In this document: piece after piece, positions 1-7,124 of the stretch
How the letters are laid out: the number at the start of each line of letters is the position of its first letter
How positions within the stretch are numbered: position 1 is the stretch's first letter
NCBI GenBank assembly: GCA_017469025.1
Contig: JAFUHD010000133.1
Coordinates: 1-36,352, forward strand
Length of the DNA stretch: 36,352 nt
From: Clostridia bacterium
GTDB lineage: Bacteria; Bacillota; Clostridia; Christensenellales; Aristaeellaceae
Direction: 5' to 3'
Notes under the pieces: generated by a model
Told to the model about the DNA's origin: nothing
What the model saw: only the letters and a program-made list of their open reading frames with translations
Database searches by the model: none
Made by a program: the position numbers and the translations under genes

Positions 1-120
1 CGTGCAAACCGCTCATCACTGATCTTCCCATCCACATTGTCCTCGTAGAGGCGTTGCATGATCACATCGAGTTTCTGAAATCTGGCATCGGTCTGTGATA
101 ATTCACGATTCTGGGAACAC
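1..120 (-). pseudogene. Serine recombinase fragment (interior/C-terminal part), cut by the window edge
   Basis: Reading the minus strand from about 116 down to 1 gives an open stretch containing LDVIMQRLYEDNVDGKISDE and ending RFAR. This matches the conserved coiled segment downstream of the catalytic and recombinase domains in large serine recombinases of Tn4451/TnpX-like and ICE elements, where an RLYEDNVxGKxSDERF pattern is typical. No start codon or catalytic domain is visible. The frame runs open upstream to about 220, but that part no longer looks like a recombinase. It probably runs off the left edge. It may be a broken relic or the tail of an element that continues outside. Confidence 0.5.
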
Positions 121-121
121 C

Positions 122-208
122 ATGTGCGGTAGGCATCGTAAGAAGCTGCAGGTATTGTCAAGCCTGCCGGAAATTGAAGATAATACAGGAGGTGGCGAGG
201 ATGCCTAA
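122..208 (+). pseudogene. Unidentified C-terminal remnant preceding the methyltransferase-like remnant
   Basis: A short plus-strand frame ends in LPEIEDNTGGGEDA and stops at 206-208. It overlaps the next frame (ATG at 201), and AGGAGG at 187-192 serves that frame. This tail-to-head arrangement looks like the 3' end of a gene that once preceded a DNA methyltransferase gene. I do not recognise the family with confidence. It is read on the opposite strand to the recombinase fragment and overlaps its extended frame, so only one of the two is meaningful here. Confidence 0.25.
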
Positions 209-266
209 TCTATCACAGATCAAGCGTCAGCGAATGATGGATTTTCTGGTGCAAATGAACAAATAG
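201..266 (+). pseudogene. 21-codon remnant resembling the N-terminus of a DNA methyltransferase
   Basis: The ATG at 201 has AGGAGG 8 bases upstream and encodes MPNLSQIKRQRMMDFLVQMN before stopping at 264-266. The xLxxLKRxRMxxFLxxL pattern is, from memory, the start of site-specific DNA methyltransferases in Bacillota restriction-modification loci. The rest of the roughly 600-residue enzyme is missing. The stop codon lies in the left arm of a 12-bp inverted repeat (261-292). This is either a decayed restriction-modification locus or a chance short frame. Confidence 0.3.
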
Positions 267-292
267 TTCGCCACATGAAAGGCGAACTATTT
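261..292. repeat. Perfect 12-bp inverted repeat (stem-loop)
   Basis: AAATAGTTCGCC at 261-272 pairs perfectly with GGCGAACTATTT at 281-292 across the 8-base loop ACATGAAA. No run of T follows on either strand, so it is not a standard intrinsic terminator. It marks the end of the degenerate left-edge material. Confidence 0.6.
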
Positions 293-608
293 AGAAATTG
301 AGTTTTGAGGGAGAACTATGAACTTTTCAGAAAGTGTATGACAATGAAAGCCAGACATATCGATGGCGGAGCAATCCCATTACAATATACTCTATATCTT
401 GATTATTTCAATTGTACGGAATAAACACTGCTTACGTTATATGTGAGAATAATATCGACAAATCTGGAGGTCGAATTTTGACATAAGAAAACGGCCATGC
501 AGGAGCATTTCTTCTCTTGCATGGTCGCTCTTCGTTGTCCGCTTGAAGACGTCACTTAAAGCCTTTTTCTTCAATCCCTAAGTGAAGTCCTCTTCAGGGC
601 TGCCTTTT
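293..608. other. Non-coding, AT-rich stretch between the left-edge scar and the racemase gene
   Basis: No frame here has a plausible start, ribosome binding site and length. The base composition is richer in A+T than the operon that follows, as in the remnants to its left. The only clear element is the minus-strand terminator at 484-524. Confidence 0.5.
484..524 (-). terminator. Intrinsic terminator of the tct-racemase operon
   Basis: On the minus strand CCATGCAAGAG pairs with CTCCTGCATGG (one mismatch, 8-base loop) and is followed by CCGTTTTCTT. It lies about 85 bases beyond the stop codon of the enolase-superfamily gene and is the first convincing end signal for that transcript. Confidence 0.55.
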
Positions 609-1766
609 TTATGGTTTCGGCAGATAAATCGTTCTCGATTCAAGATACCCAAGTGCTTCCAGCTTTTCAAGGTTCATCCGTACCGGCATACCGGGGATAT
701 CTGTCTGCAGTGTAAACCTGCCGTCCTTGAACTCAGGGACATTCAGCATAAGATCATGAACCGGTTCCGTGATCGGTGCATGGAACTCTATACGTTCATT
801 TTCTCCGTACAGTGCACCAAAGTATGCGTTGTATGCTGCTCTGCCGCCCGACTGGAACTCAATACCGTTTGCCCTGGCCAGATCACGAATCTTCAGCAGA
901 TCGTCAATTCTCGACATACGGCCAAGGGATGGCTGCAGAATCTCAATGCCCTTCTCAACATACGGCTCATACGCATAGTAGACACGCATGGATTCACCGG
1001 CAGCCAGGCGCTGCTTGACGCCCATTTCCTTCAGTCTACGTATGCCGTTGTAATCATGAGAGTGAATCGGCTCCTCAACCCATTCCAGATTGTAAGGCTC
1101 CGCCAGACGGCAGAACTCGTATGCCTGTTCAACTGTAAACTTCTGATTGCAGTCAACCGCTATACGGACATTGGGTCCAATAGCCTTCTGCACCTTTTCA
1201 ATACGGCGCAGATCACGTTCCATGTCAAGTACTTCACCCAGTTCGCCAGAAGATGACCCGACCTTGAACTTGACCGTTCCGGTTCCCTCTGCGGCATACC
1301 TCGCCATCTCCTCGCAGAGTTCCTCATCATCCCGGATGATCGCACCGCCGCCTTTATAAGCAGCAGCCCAGTCTTTCTCGGCACCAAGGAAACGGTGAAT
1401 CGGCTGTCCGGCACGCTGTGCCAGAATATCCAGCATCATGAGATCCAGCGTTCCTACATTGACAGCATCCGCGCTCTGAAAGCCCGCATTGCGAATCTTC
1501 CAGTACTGCTCATGCCGCCACGCATTGTAGCTCTTCTTTTCGCCATTCAGTACTTTGGGCAGCATATTCTGCACAAAAGACCGGGTTACCGTGTAATGCG
1601 CGCAGGCACCGGTATCATCATACAGTTCCATATACCCCTGTTCCGGAACAAATTTGCCCATACCGCCCGTTGCGTCACGAAACGGCTTTGGCAGCGGAAT
1701 CTGTCTGAAATTGTAAAAAACCGCTTTGGTAAACTGAATCGGATCAGAATAATCAAATTGATTCAT
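609..1766 (-). CDS. Mandelate racemase / muconate-lactonizing enzyme family protein (enolase superfamily)
   Basis: 385 residues, normal for the family. The start at 1766 (MNQFDYSDP) is chosen because AGGAGG lies 6 bases upstream; an ATG seven codons earlier has no such site. Residues 1-120 look like the N-terminal capping domain and the rest like the (beta/alpha)8 barrel. The K-x-K base motif is in VKFKVG (K166, K168), and the Mg2+ ligands are D205 (VDCNQ), E232 (WVEEP) and E258 (AGES). The His-Asp dyad of true mandelate racemases is not evident: the seventh-strand region reads FQSGG. Such enzymes abstract a proton alpha to a carboxylate, so this is probably a sugar-acid or hydroxy-acid dehydratase, racemase or cycloisomerase. 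It is the last gene after tctCBA, which suggests it acts on the acid the transporter imports. The substrate is not predictable. Confidence 0.85.
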   Translation of the reverse strand: MNQFDYSDPIQFTKAVFYNFRQIPLPKPFRDATGGMGKFVPEQGYMELYDDTGACAHYTVTRSFVQNMLPKVLNGEKKSYNAWRHEQYWKIRNAGFQSADAVNVGTLDLMMLDILAQRAGQPIHRFLGAEKDWAAAYKGGGAIIRDDEELCEEMARYAAEGTGTVKFKVGSSSGELGEVLDMERDLRRIEKVQKAIGPNVRIAVDCNQKFTVEQAYEFCRLAEPYNLEWVEEPIHSHDYNGIRRLKEMGVKQRLAAGESMRVYYAYEPYVEKGIEILQPSLGRMSRIDDLLKIRDLARANGIEFQSGGRAAYNAYFGALYGENERIEFHAPITEPVHDLMLNVPEFKDGRFTLQTDIPGMPVRMNLEKLEALGYLESRTIYLPKP

Positions 1767-1841
1767 TTTGAGCCTCCTGAGATACATTGTCTACAGTTCT
1801 TCGGTTCAAATTATATGTCGGCTTTATCCGGGATACCAGCA

Positions 1842-3383
1842 TCAGTCATCATTCACTTTGTAGTTTTCCGCTTTCTTTGCAGCCTGATCTGCAGCTGTTG
1901 CTGTACGGCGTTTCTTGAGATATTCAGACAAATAAGGCCAGATAATACAGAAAACAGCCAGAAGCAGAAGAATGCAGGACAGCGGTCTGGTAACAAACGG
2001 CGCATAACTGCCGTGTGCATACGAAATACCGCGCCGGAAGTATCCTTCCAGTTTGGAGGAAAGAATAAATGCAAGAACCAGCGGAGAGGTCGGCAGACCG
2101 GCAACACTCATGAACAGGGAAAGGAGACACAATGCCAGCATGACATAGATGTTGAACATGGTGTTGGAGATACCATAGCCGCCGATGTAGGCAATAACCA
2201 GAATAACGGAATACAGATAATGATAAGGAATTTTAAGTATGTAGGCAAACCAGCGCTTTGTTAATGACTGTACGATAAACGTTACAACAGCTGAAACCAG
2301 TACACAGGCAAAAATCAGGTAAGCCAGATTCGGCTGTTCCGTCATGAACAGCGGACCAGCCTGCAGGCCGTGTATGGTCAGGCCGGAAATAAGCATGGCC
2401 GTAATCCCATCGCCCGGAATACCAAGCGCCATCATCGGAATCAGGGCACCGCCGATAGAGGCATTGTTTGCCGTCTCAGAGGCCCACACACCGGAAGGAT
2501 TGCCTTCTCCGAAAGGCGTCTTGTCCTTGCTTGCACTCTTGGCATAGCCATAGGCAACCATATTGCTGATGCCGGATCCCATGCCAGGCAGGAAACCAAT
2601 CCAGAGACCTACGCCGAAAGAGAACAATACAACCTTGATGTTGTCAATGTAGTCGCGGATCGTAATGCCAAACCCCTTGGATGCCTTTGTATCAACATCC
2701 GGCATTTTTGCCTCCCCACGTGCGGAGTCACGGATGATCTGACACATGGCAAACATACCAAGCATCTGAGCAACCGTGCTGATACCGCCGGAAAGATACA
2801 CATTGCCGAAAGTAAAGCGGCGGGAGCCGTTGATCGGATCCATACCGATACAGCCTAGCATGAGTCCGAGACCGGCCGCCATAAGCCCCTTCCATATATT
2901 TCCTTTGGACAGGGATGCAACCAGTGTAATCGCGCAGAAACACAGAGAGAAGTATTCCCAGGGGCCCAGTGTCAGGGCAAAATCCGCAATCAGCGGGGAG
3001 AGCACCGTTGCAATTGCGACTGAACAGAAAGTTGCCAGGAATGAAGCCGTTATACCAATCGCAAGTGCTTTGTTGGACTGCCCTTTCTGCGTCATGGGAT
3101 AGCCGTCAAAGCAGGTAGCAATGGCTGACGAGGAACCCGGAATACCGATCAAAACAGCCGAAATAAAGGCTCCGGAAACACCGCCAATCCAAATCGCCAG
3201 CAGCAGAATGAAGGATGTTTCAGAAGAAAGTCCAAAGGTGACCGGCAAAAGCAGTGCAATACCCAGCGTCGCCGACAGACCCGGTATGGCACCAAAGACG
3301 ATGCCAAGGCTGACCATGGCGAAAATGAGCAGGAGATTAATCGGTTTGAGACAGACCAACAGTGCCGCCAAATATGCTTCCAT
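1842..3383 (-). CDS. tctA: Tripartite tricarboxylate transporter, large membrane subunit TctA
   Basis: 513 residues, the usual length for the large permease of the tripartite tricarboxylate transporter family (TctA/DUF112). Family-like segments are visible, such as GAIPGLSATLGIALLLP near the N-terminus, LIGIPGSSSAIATCFDGYP and later GFLPGMGSGISN. These are two related G-x-x-PG loops in about 12 membrane spans. The start has AAGGAGGTG 7 bases upstream and follows tctB by 14 bases, so the two are translationally linked. It works with TctB in the membrane and the extracytoplasmic protein TctC to take up a carboxylate with an ion gradient. The substrate (citrate, sugar acid or other) cannot be read from the sequence; the enolase-superfamily neighbour favours a hydroxy or sugar acid. 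Confidence 0.92.
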   Translation of the reverse strand: MEAYLAALLVCLKPINLLLIFAMVSLGIVFGAIPGLSATLGIALLLPVTFGLSSETSFILLLAIWIGGVSGAFISAVLIGIPGSSSAIATCFDGYPMTQKGQSNKALAIGITASFLATFCSVAIATVLSPLIADFALTLGPWEYFSLCFCAITLVASLSKGNIWKGLMAAGLGLMLGCIGMDPINGSRRFTFGNVYLSGGISTVAQMLGMFAMCQIIRDSARGEAKMPDVDTKASKGFGITIRDYIDNIKVVLFSFGVGLWIGFLPGMGSGISNMVAYGYAKSASKDKTPFGEGNPSGVWASETANNASIGGALIPMMALGIPGDGITAMLISGLTIHGLQAGPLFMTEQPNLAYLIFACVLVSAVVTFIVQSLTKRWFAYILKIPYHYLYSVILVIAYIGGYGISNTMFNIYVMLALCLLSLFMSVAGLPTSPLVLAFILSSKLEGYFRRGISYAHGSYAPFVTRPLSCILLLLAVFCIIWPYLSEYLKKRRTATAADQAAKKAENYKVNDD

Positions 3384-3397
3384 TGATTGGCACCTCC

Positions 3398-3877
3398 TTA
3401 CTCGAACAGAATTCCGGTCGGAAGATTGACCTGGAATCCGAAAACAAACATGGCATAAAGACCAAATGTAACTGCCAGGGAAATCAAAGCCACCGTCAAC
3501 GGCTTCACGTTCGTTTCGCCTTTCAGATCATAGATAAAAGCAAAACAGGCAAACGGAGTCGAAATCAGAAAACCAACAAACGTCATAACAATACCGTAAA
3601 TCACCAGCATGGCATAAGACTTGGTGACTTTGAGAATGCCGCCTTTCGGAAAATACGGCTTATCCGGATGTGGATCCTTTTTCCAGTCGCGGAGTCCTTT
3701 GATCAGAAGCATCAGCGAGCTGAATGCCACAATAAAAAAAGAGACATATGGAAGCAGGCGTGGACCCGGTTCCAGGAGATTTGCAGGCTGCTTGGTCTGA
3801 TACTGAATCAACAGCAGCCAGATCAGCGATCCGGTCAGACCGACGATGCCTGTCACGGCATCCCTTTTCATCTTCAC
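3398..3877 (-). CDS. tctB: Tripartite tricarboxylate transporter, small membrane subunit TctB
   Basis: A small TctB/DUF1468 membrane protein with four predicted spans (for example GIVGLTGSLIWLLLIQY and YAMLVIYGIVMTFVGFLIS). An ATG at 3910 is in frame but lies inside the terminator hairpin 3903-3930, so it is unlikely to be used. The GTG at 3877 has GAAAGGGG about 9 bases upstream and gives 159 residues starting (V)KMKRDAVTG; the ATG two codons later is an alternative. It lies between tctC and tctA and is probably expressed by readthrough of the upstream hairpin. Confidence 0.85.
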   Translation of the reverse strand: MKMKRDAVTGIVGLTGSLIWLLLIQYQTKQPANLLEPGPRLLPYVSFFIVAFSSLMLLIKGLRDWKKDPHPDKPYFPKGGILKVTKSYAMLVIYGIVMTFVGFLISTPFACFAFIYDLKGETNVKPLTVALISLAVTFGLYAMFVFGFQVNLPTGILFE

Positions 3878-3896
3878 GAAAAAAGCCCCTTTCTTT

Positions 3897-3930
3897 TCAA
3901 AAAGCCCCAAGGGGAAACCCCCTTGGGGCT
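3897..3930 (-). terminator. Attenuating terminator between tctC and tctB
   Basis: On the minus strand AGCCCCAAGGGG pairs with CCCCTTGGGGCT over a very short loop and is followed by TTTTTG. It is a strong intrinsic terminator directly after the binding-protein gene. Partial readthrough would give more TctC than TctAB. Confidence 0.75.
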
Positions 3931-3965
3931 GAACAGCTTATGTTTGTTGAAAGAACTCGTTCAGT

Positions 3966-4958
3966 TTACTCGCCCTGTACATAAAGTCCGATGGCCTTGC
4001 CGACATTGATCAGCTGATTCCATTCGGCCTCACGGATCTTCTGGGACTCCTCGAGGTTATGCCAGCCGGGGATGTTGCCGATGGTGGCAATCTGATCTTT
4101 GGTGGCCTCATAAATCTTTTCCATGGCTGCATTCATCTTGGCAACCTGATCAGCGTCCATGCCTGCAGGTCCGAGGAGATAATGATAGACGTTGAAGTAG
4201 CAGTCCTTGAATCCCTGCTCCTGGAGCGTCTTGTAGTTCTCAGGAAGCTCGGTCGGGTAACCATCAATGGTGGTTCCGTCAGAGGCAACAGTGCCGATAA
4301 CCTTCAGCTTGCCAGCCTTCTCATACTCAACCGCATTGCCTACGCCGACAACACCGATATCGATGAAACCGCCGGCAAGGTTGGTAAGACGATCGGATTC
4401 AGATGCGCACTCAACACTGTTGAGCTCGAGGCCCAGAGCGCTGGAGAGCTGGCCAAACAGGAATGTGTTGGCACCGGATGCCGGCATACCGGCATTGATC
4501 TTTCCGGGGTTGGCCTTGGCATACTCGACAAAGCCATTAAAATCATCATACGGTGCATTGGCCGGAACAGCCAGAGCAGAGTAGCCGTTGTCCTGCATGC
4601 AGGCAATCAGCGTAAAGTCCTTCATCGGGTTAATGTCAGCATTGCCGGTGATGTACTGGATGTTCAGAGCACCGGTAGCCAGAGTCAGCGTCGTGCCGTC
4701 CGGCTTGGCATTGGCCGTCATCTGATGGCCGATGGTGTTGGAATCATAGTTGGTAACAGTGGTCTTGAGACCGTATACGTCCGTCAGCGCCTGAGCATAG
4801 TAACGAATCGCCAGGTCAGATCCGCCGCCTGCCTTGCCAGGAACGTTCAGTGTAAGCGTCTTGTTGGTTACAAAGCCGATGTCTTCATCTGCTGCGGCAA
4901 AAGCTGCAACGGAAAGAATCATCACGATGCCAAGTACGAGAGACAGAATCTTCTTCAT
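3966..4958 (-). CDS. tctC: Tripartite tricarboxylate transporter substrate-binding protein TctC
   Basis: 330 residues with a signal peptide (MKKILSLVLGIVMILSVAAF, likely cleaved after AFA). There is no lipobox cysteine. The mature part has the TctC/Bug-type fold signature: TLTLNVPGKAGGGSDLAIRY near the start (the usual PxxPGGxxD carboxylate-binding loop) and later DGTTLTLATG, PGKINAGMPASGANT and GGFIDIGVVG. AGGAGG precedes the ATG. It is the first gene of the operon, under the promoter at 5016-5044, and is followed by an attenuator. It should bind a carboxylate outside the membrane and pass it to TctAB. Confidence 0.9.
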   Translation of the reverse strand: MKKILSLVLGIVMILSVAAFAAADEDIGFVTNKTLTLNVPGKAGGGSDLAIRYYAQALTDVYGLKTTVTNYDSNTIGHQMTANAKPDGTTLTLATGALNIQYITGNADINPMKDFTLIACMQDNGYSALAVPANAPYDDFNGFVEYAKANPGKINAGMPASGANTFLFGQLSSALGLELNSVECASESDRLTNLAGGFIDIGVVGVGNAVEYEKAGKLKVIGTVASDGTTIDGYPTELPENYKTLQEQGFKDCYFNVYHYLLGPAGMDADQVAKMNAAMEKIYEATKDQIATIGNIPGWHNLEESQKIREAEWNQLINVGKAIGLYVQGE

Positions 4959-5015
4959 AAGAAACCTCCTGTTTCAGTCCGTGAGGATTACCTCACCTGT
5001 TATTGGGATGATCAA

Positions 5016-5044
5016 ATTATATCGGTGGAAAAAGCGTATTGCAA
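5016..5044 (-). promoter_or_regulatory. Sigma-70-type promoter of the tctCBA-racemase operon
   Basis: On the minus strand the -35 TTGCAA (5039-5044) and a perfect -10 TATAAT (5016-5021) are separated by 17 bases. The predicted start is about 50 bases before the tctC ATG. It is divergent from the LysR promoter. Confidence 0.7.
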
Positions 5045-5055
5045 CAATGATTCCA

Positions 5056-5082
5056 TTATGGTTTTCATAACAGTTTGGTTAT
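5056..5082. promoter_or_regulatory. Two overlapping palindromes, likely LysR operator
   Basis: TTATG-N5-CATAA (5056-5070) is a perfect inverted repeat with the T-N11-A layout of LysR-type boxes. ATAAC-N6-GTTAT (5067-5082) overlaps it. Both sit between the two divergent -35 boxes (5039-5044 and 5089-5094), where a LysR-type regulator normally binds to repress itself and activate the divergent operon. Direct binding is inferred. Confidence 0.55.
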
Positions 5083-5088
5083 AGATCC

Positions 5089-5117
5089 TTGCCATTTTCC
5101 TGATCTTCCACTATACT
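5089..5117 (+). promoter_or_regulatory. Sigma-70-type promoter of the double LysR gene
   Basis: TTGCCA (5089-5094), a 17-base spacer and TATACT (5112-5117), followed by GGAGG at 5144-5148 and the ATG at 5156. Confidence 0.65.
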
Positions 5118-5155
5118 TTTCATCATCTGTTTTACCTGTTCCCGGAGGAAACCTT

Positions 5156-7051
5156 ATGAATACCAAACAATGCCGATATCTTCTGGCAATCGCTCAGTAT
5201 GGCAGTCTGTCAGCCGCCTCTCAGGCTCTTGGCATCTCCCAGCCGGCACTCAGCAAAATTCTGGCCGAGTGGGAAAGCCAGTCCGGCTTTTCCCTTTTCC
5301 TGCGGTACAAACACAAAATGATGCCGACTGCTGTAGGCAGACATATTCTCGACTATGCCCAGAGAATTCTGGAGGAACAAAACCGCATGCTTCTGACGAT
5401 GCGTGCCATGACAGGCGATGACCGCCAGCAGATCCGCCTTTGCACAGCACCAAACCGGGCTGCCATCATCTACAGTCACGTTTATCACGATTTCTCCTCC
5501 CGTTTTCCGGATATCTCCCTGCAGCTTGTAGAGCAGTACGCCAGTGAACAGCCCGGAGCCATCCGCCGCGGTGCAGCTGATCTGGCACTCGGCGCCGGCC
5601 CGGTATCAAAGGATGTCGCTGACATAACCTTTGCCCGTGAAGAACTGCTCATTGCCATTCCAGCCTCTCATCCACTGGCCGAATGCAAACAGGTCGCACT
5701 CGATCAGTTTCGTGACATGCCTTTCGTCCTTCAGGGAAAAAAGCACAGTATCCGTCGTATTGCAGATGATCTGTTTGCAAAAGCAGGTTTTCTGCCGCTC
5801 ATTGCCTTCGAGTCAAATGATGTTTTTCTCCTGGACGCCATGCTCCATCAGGCCATCGGGGCAGGATTCGTATCCAGAATCCATGTATCTCCCTGTGATG
5901 ATCTTGTCTATCTTCATTTAAACCCGCCAGTCTACCAGTTTTCCCATATCCGTTATCCGAAGGGACATGAACTGACTCAGGCAGAGCGTTATCTGGCAGG
6001 CCTTATCATCCGACACCGGCTGTCCGACAGCCGCTACGAGCGGCTGGACTGTCCTGAAGCGGATGCACTTCTGTCTGCGGTAGAATCCAGCAAGCCTGTC
6101 ATGCTGCCGGAAACCATTCCCGTTTCCGGCAGACAGATGACAGATGAAATCTCCCTGCGCTCTGATGTGCTCCGCTACCTGATCGCCATTGAAGAAGCCA
6201 GCAGCCTCAGTGCCGCAGCCGAACAGTGCTATCTCTCACAGCCTGCCCTGTCACGCTACCTCAAGGATACCGAACAAATGCTCGATATCCGGCTGTTCAG
6301 CCGCTCTCACAACCGTCTTGTTCCAACAAATGCCGGAAAGATCTTCATCAATGATGCGCGAAACATTCTCCGTTTCGAATCCGAGATGCAGAAAAAGCTC
6401 GACGAATACCGTGAAGGACACGGCGGAAATCTCATCGTTCACTGTGATCCGCTACTGCTCGACACCTTCGAATCGCAATGCATTCCTCTGTTCAGCGAAA
6501 AAAATTCCGGTATTACGGTTCAAGTAAAATCACATTCAGGAAATCATGCCCAGGAATCCCTCCTGAAAGCCTCTGCAGATATAGGTCTCTTCCTCAGCCG
6601 TACACCAGAGCATCCAATTCTGAACCAGACAGTACTGTGTCAGACGGAACTCATGTACGTATGTGCCTTTTCCAATTCGCCTTCACCTTTACAATCAGAG
6701 ACCGCCGCACCCCGTATCATGCTGGCACAGGAAAAAACGGTTCTGAGACAGGAACAGGAGCACCTGCTCCATGAATATCTCCCTACACCGCCGGATATTG
6801 TCTGTGAAGCTGATCCGTCTATTCTGCTCCGCCTCGCCGCCACCGGCATCGCTGATACCATTTTGCCCTTCGGTCTGCTTTCCACGGACCAGAGAGCTGC
6901 TGCCCGCACATTTACAGGCAGCCCGCAGTTATATCTGATTATCGCCATTCATCCAGCCCGCATGCTGCCAAAGTCAGCATCTCAGCTGACAGACGCTATT
7001 CATGAGGTCTTTGACCATTTTTTCACACCCGCTGATGAAACTATCTTATAG
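5156..7051 (+). CDS. Tandem LysR-type regulator: two complete LysR units in one polypeptide
   Basis: 631 residues, twice the usual LysR length of about 300. The ATG at 5156 has GGAGG 7 bases upstream. Unit 1: winged helix at 1-60 (recognition part GSLSAASQALGISQPALSKI, 16-35), then a substrate-binding domain at about 90-285. Unit 2: a second winged helix at about 325-385 (SSLSAAAEQCYLSQPALSRY, then LFSRSHNRLVPTNAG), then a second binding domain at about 410-620. The frame is continuous, with no internal ribosome binding site at the junction. LysR proteins bind DNA as dimers or tetramers, so one chain may act as a pre-formed dimer. It is divergent from the tct operon and probably controls it through the palindromes at 5056-5082. 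Confidence 0.9.
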   Translation: MNTKQCRYLLAIAQYGSLSAASQALGISQPALSKILAEWESQSGFSLFLRYKHKMMPTAVGRHILDYAQRILEEQNRMLLTMRAMTGDDRQQIRLCTAPNRAAIIYSHVYHDFSSRFPDISLQLVEQYASEQPGAIRRGAADLALGAGPVSKDVADITFAREELLIAIPASHPLAECKQVALDQFRDMPFVLQGKKHSIRRIADDLFAKAGFLPLIAFESNDVFLLDAMLHQAIGAGFVSRIHVSPCDDLVYLHLNPPVYQFSHIRYPKGHELTQAERYLAGLIIRHRLSDSRYERLDCPEADALLSAVESSKPVMLPETIPVSGRQMTDEISLRSDVLRYLIAIEEASSLSAAAEQCYLSQPALSRYLKDTEQMLDIRLFSRSHNRLVPTNAGKIFINDARNILRFESEMQKKLDEYREGHGGNLIVHCDPLLLDTFESQCIPLFSEKNSGITVQVKSHSGNHAQESLLKASADIGLFLSRTPEHPILNQTVLCQTELMYVCAFSNSPSPLQSETAAPRIMLAQEKTVLRQEQEHLLHEYLPTPPDIVCEADPSILLRLAATGIADTILPFGLLSTDQRAAARTFTGSPQLYLIIAIHPARMLPKSASQLTDAIHEVFDHFFTPADETIL

Positions 7052-7065
7052 TCTCCGGTAATAAA

Positions 7066-7096
7066 GAAACAGGACTTGCGTCAGCAGTCCTGTTTC
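7066..7096. terminator. Bidirectional terminator between the LysR and ATPase genes
   Basis: GAAACAGGACT (7066-7076) pairs with AGTCCTGTTTC (7086-7096). The plus strand continues CTGTGTTTTT and the minus strand TTTATTA, so it can end both converging transcripts. Confidence 0.7.
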
Positions 7097-7124
7097 CTGT
7101 GTTTTTACCTGAAAAAGAGCATCT

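Noticed and set aside
4059-5084. A 341-codon open frame antisense to tctC and its promoter
   Set aside because: It covers both the tctC signal peptide and the tct promoter region and has no recognisable protein features.
6000-6190. Two separate LysR genes instead of a fusion
   Set aside because: The reading frame is open throughout the junction and no ribosome binding site or good start precedes the second HTH.
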